NCBI GenBank assembly: GCA_050250875.1
Contig: JBFWNV010000001.1
Location: 1,674,001-1,738,000 of the forward strand
Reading direction: 5' to 3'
DNA: 64,000 nt
Source of the DNA: CAWAYR01 sp050250875
GTDB taxonomy: Bacteria > Acidobacteriota > Vicinamibacteria > Vicinamibacterales > UBA2999
The stretch's first letter is position 1. Each line of letters opens with the position of its first letter. Position numbers and translations under genes: made by a program. Positions 42,495-51,412 of the stretch are shown one piece after another. Under the pieces are notes generated by a model that had not been told where the DNA came from, searched no databases, and was given only the letters and a program-made list of their open reading frames with translations.

Positions 42495-44966
42495 TCAGTG
42501 GCGCGCCGGCTCGGGTCCGGCGGTGCGCCACACGGCGCGCGCCACGGCCTCGGCCAGCGCCCACGACAACAACGACGCGACCACCACGAGCGGCCAGAGC
42601 GCCGGCGGCAGCCACGCCTGGCCGAGCAGCCCGGCCACCGCCGGCACGGCCGATGCCGCGACCTGCAGGGCGATGCCGATGGCCACGGCGGCGTGGAGGT
42701 ACGGGTTCGCCAGCGGGCGCGTCCAGGTGTGGCGCGACGGGTAGGTGAGCAGCAGCTGTCCGATGGCCATGAAGTGGAACGCCGCGGCGCGGGCGACGTC
42801 GGGCTCGTAGCCGAGCCGCGGCACCAGGCCGAGGATCGCCAGCGCCAGCCCGGCCTTCATCACGCCGACGCCGCCGATGAAGCGCATCGACGGCCGATCG
42901 AGCAGCGGCGCCTCGGGCGGCCGCGGCCGTTCCTGCATCGTGCCGGGCGTGCGATCGAAGGCCAGCGCCAGCGCCGGCAGGCCGTCGGTCATCAGGTTGA
43001 TCCACAGGATCTGGGCGGCGGTGAGCGGCAGCAGCAGCGCGCCGGCGGCGTCGCGCAGGTCGAGCGCGAACGCCAGCATCGCCCCGGCGGCGACCAGCAG
43101 CACTTCGGACAGGTTGGTCGAGAACAGGAAGCGCAGGAACTTCTGGATGTTCTCGTAGATGCCGCGGCCCTCCTCCACGGCGCCGACGATGGTGGCGAAG
43201 TTGTCGTCGAGCAGCACCAGGTCGGCCACCTCGCGGCTCACATCCGAGCCGCGCTGGCCCATGGCCACGCCGACGTCGGAGCGCTTCAGCGCCGGCGCGT
43301 CGTTGACGCCGTCGCCGGTCATCGCCACGATCTGCCCCTGCCCCTGCAGGCCTTCGACCAGCGCCAGCTTCTGTTCGGGCCGCACGCGCGCGAAGACGTT
43401 CACCTCGCGCAGCGCGTCCTGCAGCGCCGCCGGCCCGTACTCGGCCAGGTCCTCGCCGGTGAGCACGCGCACCCCGGGGATGCCGATCTGATGGGCCACG
43501 GCCAGGGCCGTGGCCGGATGGTCGCCGGTGATCATCACCACGCGGATGCCGGCGTCGAGCGAGGCGCGCACGGCGGCCGGCACCTCCGCCCGCGGCGGAT
43601 CCCAGAACAGCGCCAGGCCGAGCAGCGTGAGCTGGTCGTCGCGCTCGCCCTCGGCCCAGGCCATCGCCATCACCCGGAAGCCCTGGTGCGCATAGGCTTC
43701 GGCCTTCTCGCGCCACGACTCGCGATCGACGTCCGAGAGCCGACACCGCTCGAACAGCACCTCGGGGGCGCCCTTCAGATAGCTGACGACCCGGCCGTCT
43801 TCCCGCACCGTGACGCGCACGTACTTCCACGCGCTGTCGAAGGGCCGCTCCGACACCACCGGCCGCGCCTGCCGCGTGGCGGTCGCGTCCACGCCGTGAC
43901 GTGCCGCCTCGCGCAGCAGGCCGACGTCCACCGGGTCGCCGGCGCCGGTGGCCGGGTCGGCGTCGTTGGCGACCACGACGGCGACCAGCGCGCGCTGGCG
44001 ATCGGCGGCATCGAGCGACCGCACGTCCATGCGGTTCTCGGTGAGCGTGCCGGTCTTGTCGGTGGCGATGACGGTGACCGAGCCCAGCGCCTCCACCGCC
44101 GACAGCCGGCGCACCACGGCGCGGTTGCGGGCCATGCGCTCGACGCCGAGCGCGAGCGCCACGGTGAGGACGGCCGGCAGGCCCTCGGGCACCGCCGCAA
44201 CGGCCAGGGCCACCGCGAAGACCACGGTTTCCGAGGCGTGTTCCAGGCCCTCGGCGATGAGCCCCAGCACGCCGAGCAGCAGCGCCAGCAGCCCGACGCC
44301 GCGGGCGATCTGATGGCCGAGGCGATCGACGCGCCGCTCGAGCGGCGTCTGCACGGCCTGGATGCCGCCCAGCATCGTGGCCAGCCGCCCCATCGCGCTG
44401 GCGGCGCCGGTGCGCGTCACCTCGAGCATCGCCTTGCCGCGCGTCACCAGCGTGCCGCTGAACGCCTCGTCGCCGGAGCTCTTGTCCACCGGCACCGACT
44501 CGCCGGTGAGCAGCGACTCGTCCACCGTGACGCCGCGCGCTTCGGCCAGCGTGCCGTCGGCCGGCACCCGGTCTCCGGCCTCGAGCCGCACCCAGTCGCC
44601 CGGCACCAGCGCATCGACCGGCAGATGCGCGAGCTGGCCGTCGCGCAGCACCCAGGCCTGGGCGCCGGCCAGCGTCTCCAGGTGAGCGAGCGCCGCCTCC
44701 GATCGGCGCTCCTGCACCAGGCCGAGCCCGGCGTTGAAGAGCAGGATCAGGCCGATGGCCGTCGCCTCGATCGGCCAGCCGGGGGCGTCCTCGAACGCCC
44801 ACAGGCCGAGGTCGAAGGCCAGCGCGGCGAGCAGGATGTAGACGAGCGGGCTGTGGAACTGCCGCAGGAAGCGCCGCCACAGCGGCACCGGCGGCGCCTT
44901 GGGCAGCGCGTTCGGGCCAACGTCGGCGAGGCGGGCGGCGGCGGCCGCGGTGGTCAGTCCAGACAT
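42495..44966 (-). CDS. P2A-type cation ATPase, Ca2+-ATPase-like
   Basis: The product is 823 residues. P-type core: TGES (154-157), VAAVPEGLPAVLT in M4 (PEGLP 260-264), phosphorylation motif DKTGT (303-307), KGAPE, TGDGVND and MGQRGSDVSREVADLVLLDDNFATI. M6 reads NLMTDGLPALAL, which keeps the N-x-x-T-D ligands of SERCA-type Ca2+ pumps. Ten membrane helices are expected; no N-terminal metal-binding domain. It exports Ca2+ or a similar cation using ATP. Divergent from the next isomerase gene. Confidence 0.88.
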   Translation of the reverse strand: MSGLTTAAAAARLADVGPNALPKAPPVPLWRRFLRQFHSPLVYILLAALAFDLGLWAFEDAPGWPIEATAIGLILLFNAGLGLVQERRSEAALAHLETLAGAQAWVLRDGQLAHLPVDALVPGDWVRLEAGDRVPADGTLAEARGVTVDESLLTGESVPVDKSSGDEAFSGTLVTRGKAMLEVTRTGAASAMGRLATMLGGIQAVQTPLERRVDRLGHQIARGVGLLALLLGVLGLIAEGLEHASETVVFAVALAVAAVPEGLPAVLTVALALGVERMARNRAVVRRLSAVEALGSVTVIATDKTGTLTENRMDVRSLDAADRQRALVAVVVANDADPATGAGDPVDVGLLREAARHGVDATATRQARPVVSERPFDSAWKYVRVTVREDGRVVSYLKGAPEVLFERCRLSDVDRESWREKAEAYAHQGFRVMAMAWAEGERDDQLTLLGLALFWDPPRAEVPAAVRASLDAGIRVVMITGDHPATALAVAHQIGIPGVRVLTGEDLAEYGPAALQDALREVNVFARVRPEQKLALVEGLQGQGQIVAMTGDGVNDAPALKRSDVGVAMGQRGSDVSREVADLVLLDDNFATIVGAVEEGRGIYENIQKFLRFLFSTNLSEVLLVAAGAMLAFALDLRDAAGALLLPLTAAQILWINLMTDGLPALALAFDRTPGTMQERPRPPEAPLLDRPSMRFIGGVGVMKAGLALAILGLVPRLGYEPDVARAAAFHFMAIGQLLLTYPSRHTWTRPLANPYLHAAVAIGIALQVAASAVPAVAGLLGQAWLPPALWPLVVVASLLSWALAEAVARAVWRTAGPEPARH

Positions 44967-45022
44967 GACGTGCCGCCAGGGCCTTTCAAGTGTCGCTCAC
45001 GAGCCGGCGTCGCGCGAGTAAG

Positions 45023-45916
45023 ATGCGCGCCATGGACGGGCTGCCACGCGTCGTGGGCGCACGGCTCAGCCGGCGCGCGGCGCTCCAGGCCGCCGCCGCC
45101 GTGGCCGTGTCGGCGGTGACCGCCGGGGCCCAGTCGGTGCCGGGGCGCGCGGTGACGCGCGGGCGGCTGCGCCAGTCGGCCAGCCGCTGGTGCTACAAGA
45201 ACATCCCGCTGCCCGAGCTGTGCAGGGCCGTGGCGGCGATGGGCGTGCCGGCCATCGACCTGCTCGAGCCCGAGGACTGGCTGGTGGTGCGCGAGCACGG
45301 CCTGGTGTGCTCGATGGGCTACGGCGGCGGCGGGACGATCAGCGACGGCCTCAACAACCCGGCCAACCACGATCGCATCGTCGCCAACCTGACCGCGGCG
45401 CTGCCCAAGGCCCGCGCGCTCGCTGTCCCCAACCTCATCACGTTCTTCGGCAACCGCCAGGGCCGCGGCGATCGTGAGGCGATCACCGCGTGCGTCGCCG
45501 GGCTGAACCGGCTGAAGGGCGCCGCCGAGGATCACGGCGTGACCATCTGCGTCGAGCTGCTGAACAGCAAGGTGAACCACCCCGACTACCAGGGCGATCG
45601 CACGGCGTTCGGCGTGGAGGTGGTGGGTGCGGTGAACTCGCCGCGCGTCAAGCTGCTCTACGACGCCTACCACATGCAGATCATGGAGGGCGACGTGATC
45701 CGCACCATCCGCCAGCACGCCGCGCACATCGCGCACTACCACACCGGCGGTGTGCCCGGCCGCCACGAGCTCGACGACACGCAGGAACTGCAGTGGCCGG
45801 CCATCTGCCGGGCCATCGTCGAGACCGGCTTCACCGGCTACCTCGCGCACGAGTTCGTGCCGACGCGCGACCCGCTGACGTCGCTGCGCGAAGCGGTCGT
45901 GCTCTGCGACGTGTAG
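45023..45916 (+). CDS. Exported hydroxypyruvate isomerase-like TIM-barrel protein
   Basis: The product is about 297 residues from ATG 45023 (ATG 45032 is possible; no strong ribosome-binding site). An RLSRRAALQAAAAVAVSAVTAG leader suggests Tat export. The barrel shows SRWCYKNIPLPELCRAVAAMGVPAIDLLEPEDW, ICVELLNSKVNHPDYQ (Glu), LLYDAYHMQIMEGDV (Asp/His) and GYLAHEFVPTRDP. It matches the hydroxypyruvate isomerase/keto-sugar isomerase branch. It lies outside the LacI-site operons, and no such site was seen in its upstream region. Confidence 0.82.
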   Translation: MRAMDGLPRVVGARLSRRAALQAAAAVAVSAVTAGAQSVPGRAVTRGRLRQSASRWCYKNIPLPELCRAVAAMGVPAIDLLEPEDWLVVREHGLVCSMGYGGGGTISDGLNNPANHDRIVANLTAALPKARALAVPNLITFFGNRQGRGDREAITACVAGLNRLKGAAEDHGVTICVELLNSKVNHPDYQGDRTAFGVEVVGAVNSPRVKLLYDAYHMQIMEGDVIRTIRQHAAHIAHYHTGGVPGRHELDDTQELQWPAICRAIVETGFTGYLAHEFVPTRDPLTSLREAVVLCDV

Positions 45917-45924
45917 TCTGGCGC

Positions 45925-46428
45925 ATGGCCGTCCGCCGCCCCCTGCAGGTCGAGCAGGAACTGCTCGAGGCGTTCGTTCACAGCGGACGGGTGACCGAGT
46001 ACCTCGTCGCGGCCCTGCCGGCGCGGCTGTGGCGCGCGACGCCTCCGGGCGGCCGCGGCCGGAGCATCGCCGCGATCGTCGCGCACATGCAGAGTCTGCG
46101 GCGGGGATTCGCGCGCTTCGGAGGCGCCCGGCCCGGCGCACCGGCCCTGGACCGGCGCACGATCAGGCAGGCGCAGGCGCTGCGGGCGATGCGGCAATCC
46201 ACCGACGATCTGGCTGGCCTGTTCGCCGCGGCGATTGCCGGCGGCCGGGCCCGGGTACCCGGCATGCCCCGGCGCGTCGTGGACATGCTCGTCTATCTGC
46301 TCGAACACGACGCCCACCATCGCGGCCAGGTCGCGATGCTCGCCGCCGACCTCGGGCACAGGTTCAGCCGCGAGGACGTGATGCGGATGTGGGGCTGGAA
46401 GAAGCTGCCCGAGCCACGGCAGGGGTGA
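45925..46428 (+). CDS. DinB-family protein
   Basis: The product is 167 residues. A four-helix-bundle protein with the metal-binding HDAHHRGQVAM motif near residue 132 and a first His in IAAIVAHMQSLRRGF. DinB proteins bind a divalent metal and include thiol-dependent transferases. It begins 8 bases after the isomerase stop. Confidence 0.82.
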   Translation: MAVRRPLQVEQELLEAFVHSGRVTEYLVAALPARLWRATPPGGRGRSIAAIVAHMQSLRRGFARFGGARPGAPALDRRTIRQAQALRAMRQSTDDLAGLFAAAIAGGRARVPGMPRRVVDMLVYLLEHDAHHRGQVAMLAADLGHRFSREDVMRMWGWKKLPEPRQG

Positions 46429-46438
46429 GCGTCGGACG

Positions 46439-46750
46439 ATGCCTGCCAAGGCCACGGCCCGACGCGCCAAGGGCCATCACTCCGTCTACGTCGTCTATCT
46501 CAGGAACCCGAAAGGCGACGGCAAGGCCGGCTACTACGTGGGCATGACCGGCCTCGACCCCGAGGTGCGGTTCGCCAACCACAAGGCCGGCATCAAGGCC
46601 GCCGGCGTGGTCAGGCGGTTCGGCGAACGGCTGGTGCCGAAGTTGTACGCGCACCTCAACCCGATGCCCTACGAGAAGGCCGTCCGCATGGAGGTGGCGC
46701 TGGCCGACAGCCTGCGCAAGCGCGGCTTCCAGGTGTTCGGCGGCCACTGA
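46439..46750 (+). CDS. Small GIY-YIG-like protein
   Basis: The product is 103 residues with a basic N-terminus. VYVVYLRNPKGDGKAGYYVGMTGLDPEVRFANHKAG resembles the GIY-YIG core with altered motif residues (VYL and YYVG), the conserved Arg (RF) and His. A Glu occurs in the C-terminal half. Standalone proteins of this size are mostly uncharacterised. Follows the DinB gene by 10 bases. Confidence 0.6.
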   Translation: MPAKATARRAKGHHSVYVVYLRNPKGDGKAGYYVGMTGLDPEVRFANHKAGIKAAGVVRRFGERLVPKLYAHLNPMPYEKAVRMEVALADSLRKRGFQVFGGH

Positions 46751-46803
46751 ACCGCCGCGTCGGCCCGTGCTACGCTGCCGGCGCTCGAAAGGACGCCCCC
46801 GTG

Positions 46804-48086
46804 ATGACCCGCCGCACGCTCCTTGCCGCGACTCCGCTCGCCCTTGCCGGATGGCGCGTCGGCGCCCAGCGTCCGCCAGCCGTAGACCGGGTGCTCGCGG
46901 CCGTGGACGACGCCGCCGATCTGCGCCTGCTGCAGGAGATGATCCGCATGCGCTCCTACAGCGCCGGCGGGGAAGAGAGCGCGCTGGCCAGGAAGCTGGT
47001 CGGCGACCTGCGCGCCCTCGGGCTCGACGCCCGCCTGCAGGAGGTCGAGCCGGGCCGCTTCAACGCCATCGGCGTGCTGAAGGGCAGCGGCGGCGGCCGC
47101 AGCCTGATGGCTGAACGGGCACATCGACACCAACCCGGTCGGCGTCGGCTGGAACCGTGGACCCGTTCGACGGCCTGGTGCGGGACGGCTTCGTGCACGG
47201 CATCGGCGTCTCGAACATGAAGGCGTCGTGCGCCGCGTTCTTCGGCGCGGCGCGGGCCGTGCAGCGATCCGGCGTGCGTCTGCGCGGCGACCTGGTGCTC
47301 ACCTTCGTGGTCGGGGAACTGCAGGGCGGCGTCGGCACCAAACGGGTGGTGGCCGAGGGGCTGCGCACCGACCACTTCATCGTCGGCGAGCCTACCGACC
47401 TGGCGCTGATGACGCTGCACGCCGCCAACGTCGAGTTCGCGGTGCACACCTTCGGCGTGACCCGCCACATGTCGAAGGCCGAGGAAGCCGTGTCGTCGAT
47501 CGACACGATGTACCTCGTGGTCGAACGGCTCAAGCGGATGACGTTCTCCGGGCCGACCGATTCCGACTACGCCAGCGTGCGGCGCCTGAACATCGGCTCG
47601 ATGCGCGCCGGCCTGGGCCGCGAGTACCACGACTGGCGCACGCCCCAGGTGCCCGACGTGGCGACGATCAAGGTGGCCATCCGCTACGGCCCGGGCCAGA
47701 CCGATCGCGGTGTGCTGGCCGACGTGCAGCGCGAGCTCGACGCCCTGGCCCGCGAGCATCCCGAGGTGAAGGCCGAGATTGCCCCGCCGGCGGCGTCGAA
47801 CACCAACCGCACCGACGCGTTCGAGATCGCCAAAGACGCGCCGTTCGTGCAGCTCGTGCGCCAGGCGCACGCGCGGGTGCTCGGCCGCGAGCCCGAGGTG
47901 GGCGCGGTGGCGCCCTACCGCTACTACGGCACCGATGCGCCATTTCTCGCCGCCACCGGCGCCCAGGGCGTGGTGTGCGGGGTCGGCGGCAAGTACAACA
48001 CCATGCCCGACGAGAAGGTCGAGCTCACCGACTTTCACGGCGGCACGCGGCTCTACGCCGTCGTCGCCGCCGAGGTCTGTGCATGA
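46804..48086 (+). pseudogene. M20-family peptidase/deacylase with two single-base insertions
   Basis: From ATG 46804 an exported M20 protein begins (RRTLLAATPLALAGWRVGA, then DLRLLQEMIRMRSYSAGGEES). An extra G near 47110 shifts the frame just before NGHIDTNPVGVGW, the metal-site strand. An extra A near 47153 shifts it again into VDPFDGLVRDGFVHGIGVSNMK, which continues to the stop at 48086 with GELQGGVGTK, HAANVEFAVHTFGV and a normal C-terminus. Removing both bases would restore a full-length protein of about 427 residues. Two insertions within 45 bases of an otherwise conserved gene may be decay or read error. Confidence 0.75.
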
Positions 48087-48187
48087 GCCACGACGCCGAT
48101 CTGGCCGCCCGAGTCCGCCGTGCCCTGGCGCCCGTGAAGCGGCCCGGTGCGCAGGCGCCACGCGCCAGTCAGGCGACGTCGACCTAG
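48083..48187 (+). pseudogene. N-terminal remnant of a TfoX/Sxy-like protein
   Basis: A 34-codon frame starts with ATG overlapping the M20 TGA (ATGA). MSHDADLAARVRRALAPVKR resembles the first helix of TfoX N-terminal-domain proteins; the rest is missing. Its TAG overlaps the convergent MBL gene stop as CTAG. The identification rests on about 18 residues. Confidence 0.35.
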
Positions 48188-49245
48188 CGGATCGCCCCGG
48201 ACTGCTCGAAGCTCCGCGTCACGGCCCGCGGCCGATCGGCCACCGTGATCCGATCGCCGATCGTGATCATCAGCAGGTCGTGCGCCACGGTGAGCGGTCC
48301 CTGGTAGGGCGTGGCCTCGCGCAGCTGCGCCTCGGTGACGTCGGGGGGAATGATGTGCGAGTAGACCGCCATCCTGGGCTGTGTCTTGGCGAAGATCTCG
48401 GCCACGGCTTTTGGCGCGCTGTGCACCGACAGGCTGACGTTGGCGAGCTTGGCTTCCTCGGTTTCGTCGGGCGACGGCACCTGCACTTCGTGGACGAGCA
48501 CGTCGACCCCGCGGGCCTGCGCCACCACCGCCTCGCTGGGCCGGGTGTCGCCGGAGAGGACCAGCGAGTGGCCATGGAAATCGAAGCGGAAGCCCAGCGT
48601 CTGGCCGTCGAACGGCAGCGGCTTTCGGGTGGCGATGTCGATGGGGAGGTGCTCCACCTCGAACGCCGTCACCTTCAGGCCGTTCCGTTCGAATACCACC
48701 CCGGGCGTCACGTCGCGCGCGGCGATCGCCACGCCGTCGCCGGGCACGCCCACGGCCCGGCGGTAGCGGGTGTCCCAGTCGTACGCCTGCTCGAAGTGCC
48801 GCATCATCGCCTGCGTCCCCACCGGGCCCTCCACCACCAGCGGGGTGCGACGGCCGAACAGCCAGCCCGTGAGCCACAGGTCCGGCAGGCTGATCGTGTG
48901 GTCGTAGTGCAGGTGGGTCACCAGCACGTGGTCGATGCCGCTGATGAGATCGAATCCTCCGGCCTGCAGCAACCGCTCACGCAGCCCCGGGCCGGGATCG
49001 ACGAGCACCCGCTCGGCCCCGGCCTCGATGAGCGTGATGGGGCCATAGCGATCGAGCGACGGTCGCGGCGCCCCGGTGCCCAGGAACGTGGCCCGCAGTT
49101 CGGTGGGACCCAGCGGCGTCGCCGGCGCCGCGACCGGAGCCGGCGGCACTGGTGCGGCCGAGGAGGCCGGGGACGCCGGCGGTGCGCCGCCGCACGCGAT
49201 TGTCGACGCCAGCCCCGCGATCGTGACCGCCCACGCCATGCGCAT
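48184..49245 (-). CDS. MBL-fold metallo-hydrolase, RNase Z-like, lipoprotein
   Basis: The product is about 353 residues from ATG 49245 (ATG 49239 and GTG 49254 are alternatives). A signal with lipobox-like TIAC is followed by a Pro/Ala linker. The metallo-beta-lactamase domain shows LGTGAPRPSLDRYGP, VTHLHYDHTISLPDLWLTG, LVLSGDTRPSEAVV and VYSHIIPPDV. It resembles the RNase Z/arylsulfatase-type exported hydrolases. The substrate is unknown. Confidence 0.82.
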   Translation of the reverse strand: MRMAWAVTIAGLASTIACGGAPPASPASSAAPVPPAPVAAPATPLGPTELRATFLGTGAPRPSLDRYGPITLIEAGAERVLVDPGPGLRERLLQAGGFDLISGIDHVLVTHLHYDHTISLPDLWLTGWLFGRRTPLVVEGPVGTQAMMRHFEQAYDWDTRYRRAVGVPGDGVAIAARDVTPGVVFERNGLKVTAFEVEHLPIDIATRKPLPFDGQTLGFRFDFHGHSLVLSGDTRPSEAVVAQARGVDVLVHEVQVPSPDETEEAKLANVSLSVHSAPKAVAEIFAKTQPRMAVYSHIIPPDVTEAQLREATPYQGPLTVAHDLLMITIGDRITVADRPRAVTRSFEQSGAIR

Positions 49246-49619
49246 GGCGACCACTCTACGTCAGTGCCGTGCCGAACAGGCCGCCGCGAGCCTGACAGCG
49301 ACCTGGGTGGACTGCCGGCGCCGCGCCGAGACAGACCGAACTGTCACCCATGTGACCGGAATGGACCGCGGCGAACTGGCGGCGAGTGAGGGATTCGTGC
49401 CAAGTCACGGCGGCGTGCGCCGCCGACGATGCCTGAGGACCTGCCGCACCAGCCAACTCGCCGGCGGCGAAACGGGGAGGAGCGAGCCGACGGTGCGGGT
49501 CGGCCGAAGGCCGAGGCGCCACCGACCGGCTGCGGGGATTCGTGCCCGCTCGCGAGGGCCGAAGGCCGTCGCGGCGTGCCTGAGGACCTGCCGCACCAGC
49601 CAACTCGCGAGCGGCGAGT
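49246..49619. repeat. Duplicated segments downstream of tRNA-Ser, no gene
   Basis: A gene-free 374-base stretch. An identical 32-base segment occurs at 49430-49461 and 49577-49608 (147 bases apart, direct), containing CACCAGCCAACTCGC. On the minus strand, segments near 49380-49405 (CGAATCCCTCACTCGCCGCC) and near 49537-49550 echo the T-arm and 3' end of the neighbouring tRNA. GGCCGAAGGCCG also recurs at about 49502 and 49558. It looks like repeated partial copies of the tRNA 3' flank that have since diverged. Confidence 0.65.

Positions 49620-49623
<4 letters not shown>
49599..49623 (-). terminator. Hairpin at the 3' end of tRNA-Ser
   Basis: GCCAACTCGC (49599-49608) and GCGAGTTGGC (49614-49623) form a perfect 10-bp stem with a 5-base loop, starting within the tRNA CCA end on the minus strand. 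It probably acts in transcript termination or 3' processing. There is no T-tract. Confidence 0.5.
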
Positions 49624-49713
<90 letters not shown>

Positions 49714-49922
49714 GCGGGTCTTCAAGTGTAAGACAAGTCGGCAGTTGCGCGGTGACCCGATTTCACCCGCACCGTCGTCAGACGGCGTTCCGAACCACCG
49801 CCCTCGACTGTAACCGACAGACCGAACACAACTTGAAGGGCCACTCCTCGGGCTCGATGGACGACGAGGGCGCAAGTTCGCCAGCATGGAAACCCGGGAC
49901 AGCGCCCCTCCCGCGCCTGCGG

Positions 49923-51137
49923 TCATCGTCTTACCCAGTGCTCCACGGGCGTCGCCAGGAACTCGTCGAGCGCGATGCCGTCCCCGCCCACGATGAGGGT
50001 GCTGCTCGGCGTGAAGGCCTCCGTGAACGCGGCGAGGCCCGGGAAGGTGTCCGGCACACGTCCGCTCTTGACCTCGATTGCGACCACGACGCGGCCAGCA
50101 CGCACGACGAAGTCCACTTCCCGGTTGGTGTCACGCCAATAGAACACCTCGCCGACGCCTGCGGCAGCCGCATTTGTCAGGTGCGCGCCCACCGCAGACT
50201 CGATGAGGCGCCCGCGAAACGCCCGATCGACGCGCGCCTCGTCTGGCGACAAGCCGGAGAGCGCTGTCATGAGCGCCGTGTTGAACACCTGGAACTTCGG
50301 ACTCGAGCCCCGCTGCCGCACGGCCTTGCCGGCGAACTTCTGCAGGCCGGTCAGCATCCCCGCACCACTCAGCAGGTCCAGGTAGTGCGCCAGTGTCGTG
50401 GTGTTGCCGGCATCCTGGAGCTGTCCGAGCATCTTCGTGTACGAGAGTACCTGGCCCGAGAAGCGGCAACCGAGCTCGAAGAGGCGCCGGAGCAAGACGG
50501 GCTTGTCGACGCGTGTCATGAGCAGCACATCGCGGGCGATGGTGGTCTCGACCAGGGCATCGAGGACGTAGCGCCGCCAGCGCGAGGGATCGTTGACGAG
50601 CGGCGCGGCGCCAGGGTAGCCACCAAAGTAGAGATAGTCCTCGAGCGAGAATCCGAAGGCCTCGCGCATCTCGGAGTACGACCAGTGCGGCAGGTGCACG
50701 ACCTCGAATCGACCCGCCAGACTCTCCGTGAGCCCGTGCTGCAAGAGGAGGGGTGCCGAGCCGAGGACGACGACTTTGAGGGGACGCCGCGCACGGGTGT
50801 CCTCGTCCCAGAGCCGCTTGACGGTCTCTGACCAGCGCGGGATCTTCTGCACTTCGTCGAGCGCCAGGACAGCGCCTGTCGGGCCGGCAGCGGTGGCGGC
50901 CAGACGCGCGCGCTCCCACTGGGCGGCCAACCAGGCCGTGTCGCTCAACGTGGGTTCGTCGGCCGAGACGAAGACGTTGGGGACATTGAGGCGGGAGAGC
51001 ACTTGCGTCACCAGAGTGCTCTTGCCAACCTGGCGCGCTCCGGCGACCACCTGTAAGAACCGGCGAGGCTCGCGGAGCCGGCCTCCGAGGATTCCGGCCT
51101 GGTGACGCTCAAAGATAGGCTGGTCTTGGTCGCTCAT
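49923..51137 (-). CDS. AAA+ ATPase with DUF4143 and PD-(D/E)XK-like C-terminus
   Basis: The product is 404 residues. Walker A GARQVGKST (33-41), Walker B GAVLALDEVQKI (about 88-99), VVVLGSAPLLL sensor-like strand, and a DUF4143 C-terminal half with YLDLLSGAGMLTGL. REVDFVVRAGRVVVAIEVKSG (about 337-357) fits the D...ExK core of PD-(D/E)XK nucleases. The family is abundant, mobile and poorly understood. A perfect 18-base palindrome ends 4 bases before the start codon, implying autoregulation. It is the first gene upstream of the tRNA. Confidence 0.88.
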   Translation of the reverse strand: MSDQDQPIFERHQAGILGGRLREPRRFLQVVAGARQVGKSTLVTQVLSRLNVPNVFVSADEPTLSDTAWLAAQWERARLAATAAGPTGAVLALDEVQKIPRWSETVKRLWDEDTRARRPLKVVVLGSAPLLLQHGLTESLAGRFEVVHLPHWSYSEMREAFGFSLEDYLYFGGYPGAAPLVNDPSRWRRYVLDALVETTIARDVLLMTRVDKPVLLRRLFELGCRFSGQVLSYTKMLGQLQDAGNTTTLAHYLDLLSGAGMLTGLQKFAGKAVRQRGSSPKFQVFNTALMTALSGLSPDEARVDRAFRGRLIESAVGAHLTNAAAAGVGEVFYWRDTNREVDFVVRAGRVVVAIEVKSGRVPDTFPGLAAFTEAFTPSSTLIVGGDGIALDEFLATPVEHWVRR

Positions 51138-51141
51138 CGTA

Positions 51142-51159
51142 TTGAGTAAATTTACTCAA
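51142..51159. promoter_or_regulatory. Perfect 18-base palindrome upstream of the DUF4143 ATPase
   Basis: TTGAGTAAATTTACTCAA is a perfect inverted repeat, very AT-rich for this genome, separated from ATG 51137 by 4 bases. No ribosome-binding site lies between, so the transcript may be nearly leaderless with the palindrome over the promoter. Confidence 0.7.
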
Positions 51160-51179
51160 CACGGTGAGCTAGATCAACC

Positions 51180-51335
51180 TCACTGTGCCCTCCAGGAAAA
51201 GCAGTCGGCGAGCTGCTCCATCGCCGCCAAGGGCCAAACCCGGAGACTCGGCTCGAAGCCTTCCCGCAGCTCGGCCTCGGCTCCGGACCGATCCACTTCA
51301 GCGCGTGGTTGAGAGTGCCAGATGGCAGCGTCCAT
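51180..51335 (-). CDS. Possible small protein, 51 residues, unknown
   Basis: ATG 51335 is preceded by a near-ideal GGAGGAG site at 7 bases. The frame encodes MDAAIWHSQPRAEVDRSGAE and continues for 51 residues with no recognisable domain, ending at 51180. The strong ribosome-binding site is the main support. It could equally be the leftover 5' end of a lost gene. It lies between the cupin gene and the DUF4143 palindrome. Confidence 0.35.
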   Translation of the reverse strand: MDAAIWHSQPRAEVDRSGAEAELREGFEPSLRVWPLAAMEQLADCFSWRAQ

Positions 51336-51412
51336 GTGTATCTCCTCCGTGTTGACGACACGGACGCTGCGCAGGTGACGGAGGCGGCCGGACGACCACC
51401 AGGCACGGTCGG

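Noticed and set aside
41179..44880. A 1233-codon minus-strand frame joining the P-type ATPase region to the Gfo/Idh gene
   Set aside because: Only its 3' third is the real Gfo/Idh gene; the rest is out of frame with the clear P-type ATPase.
49430..49608. Possible CRISPR array
   Set aside because: Only two copies of the 32-base repeat, separated by 115 bases with internal similarity to the tRNA flank, and no cas genes.
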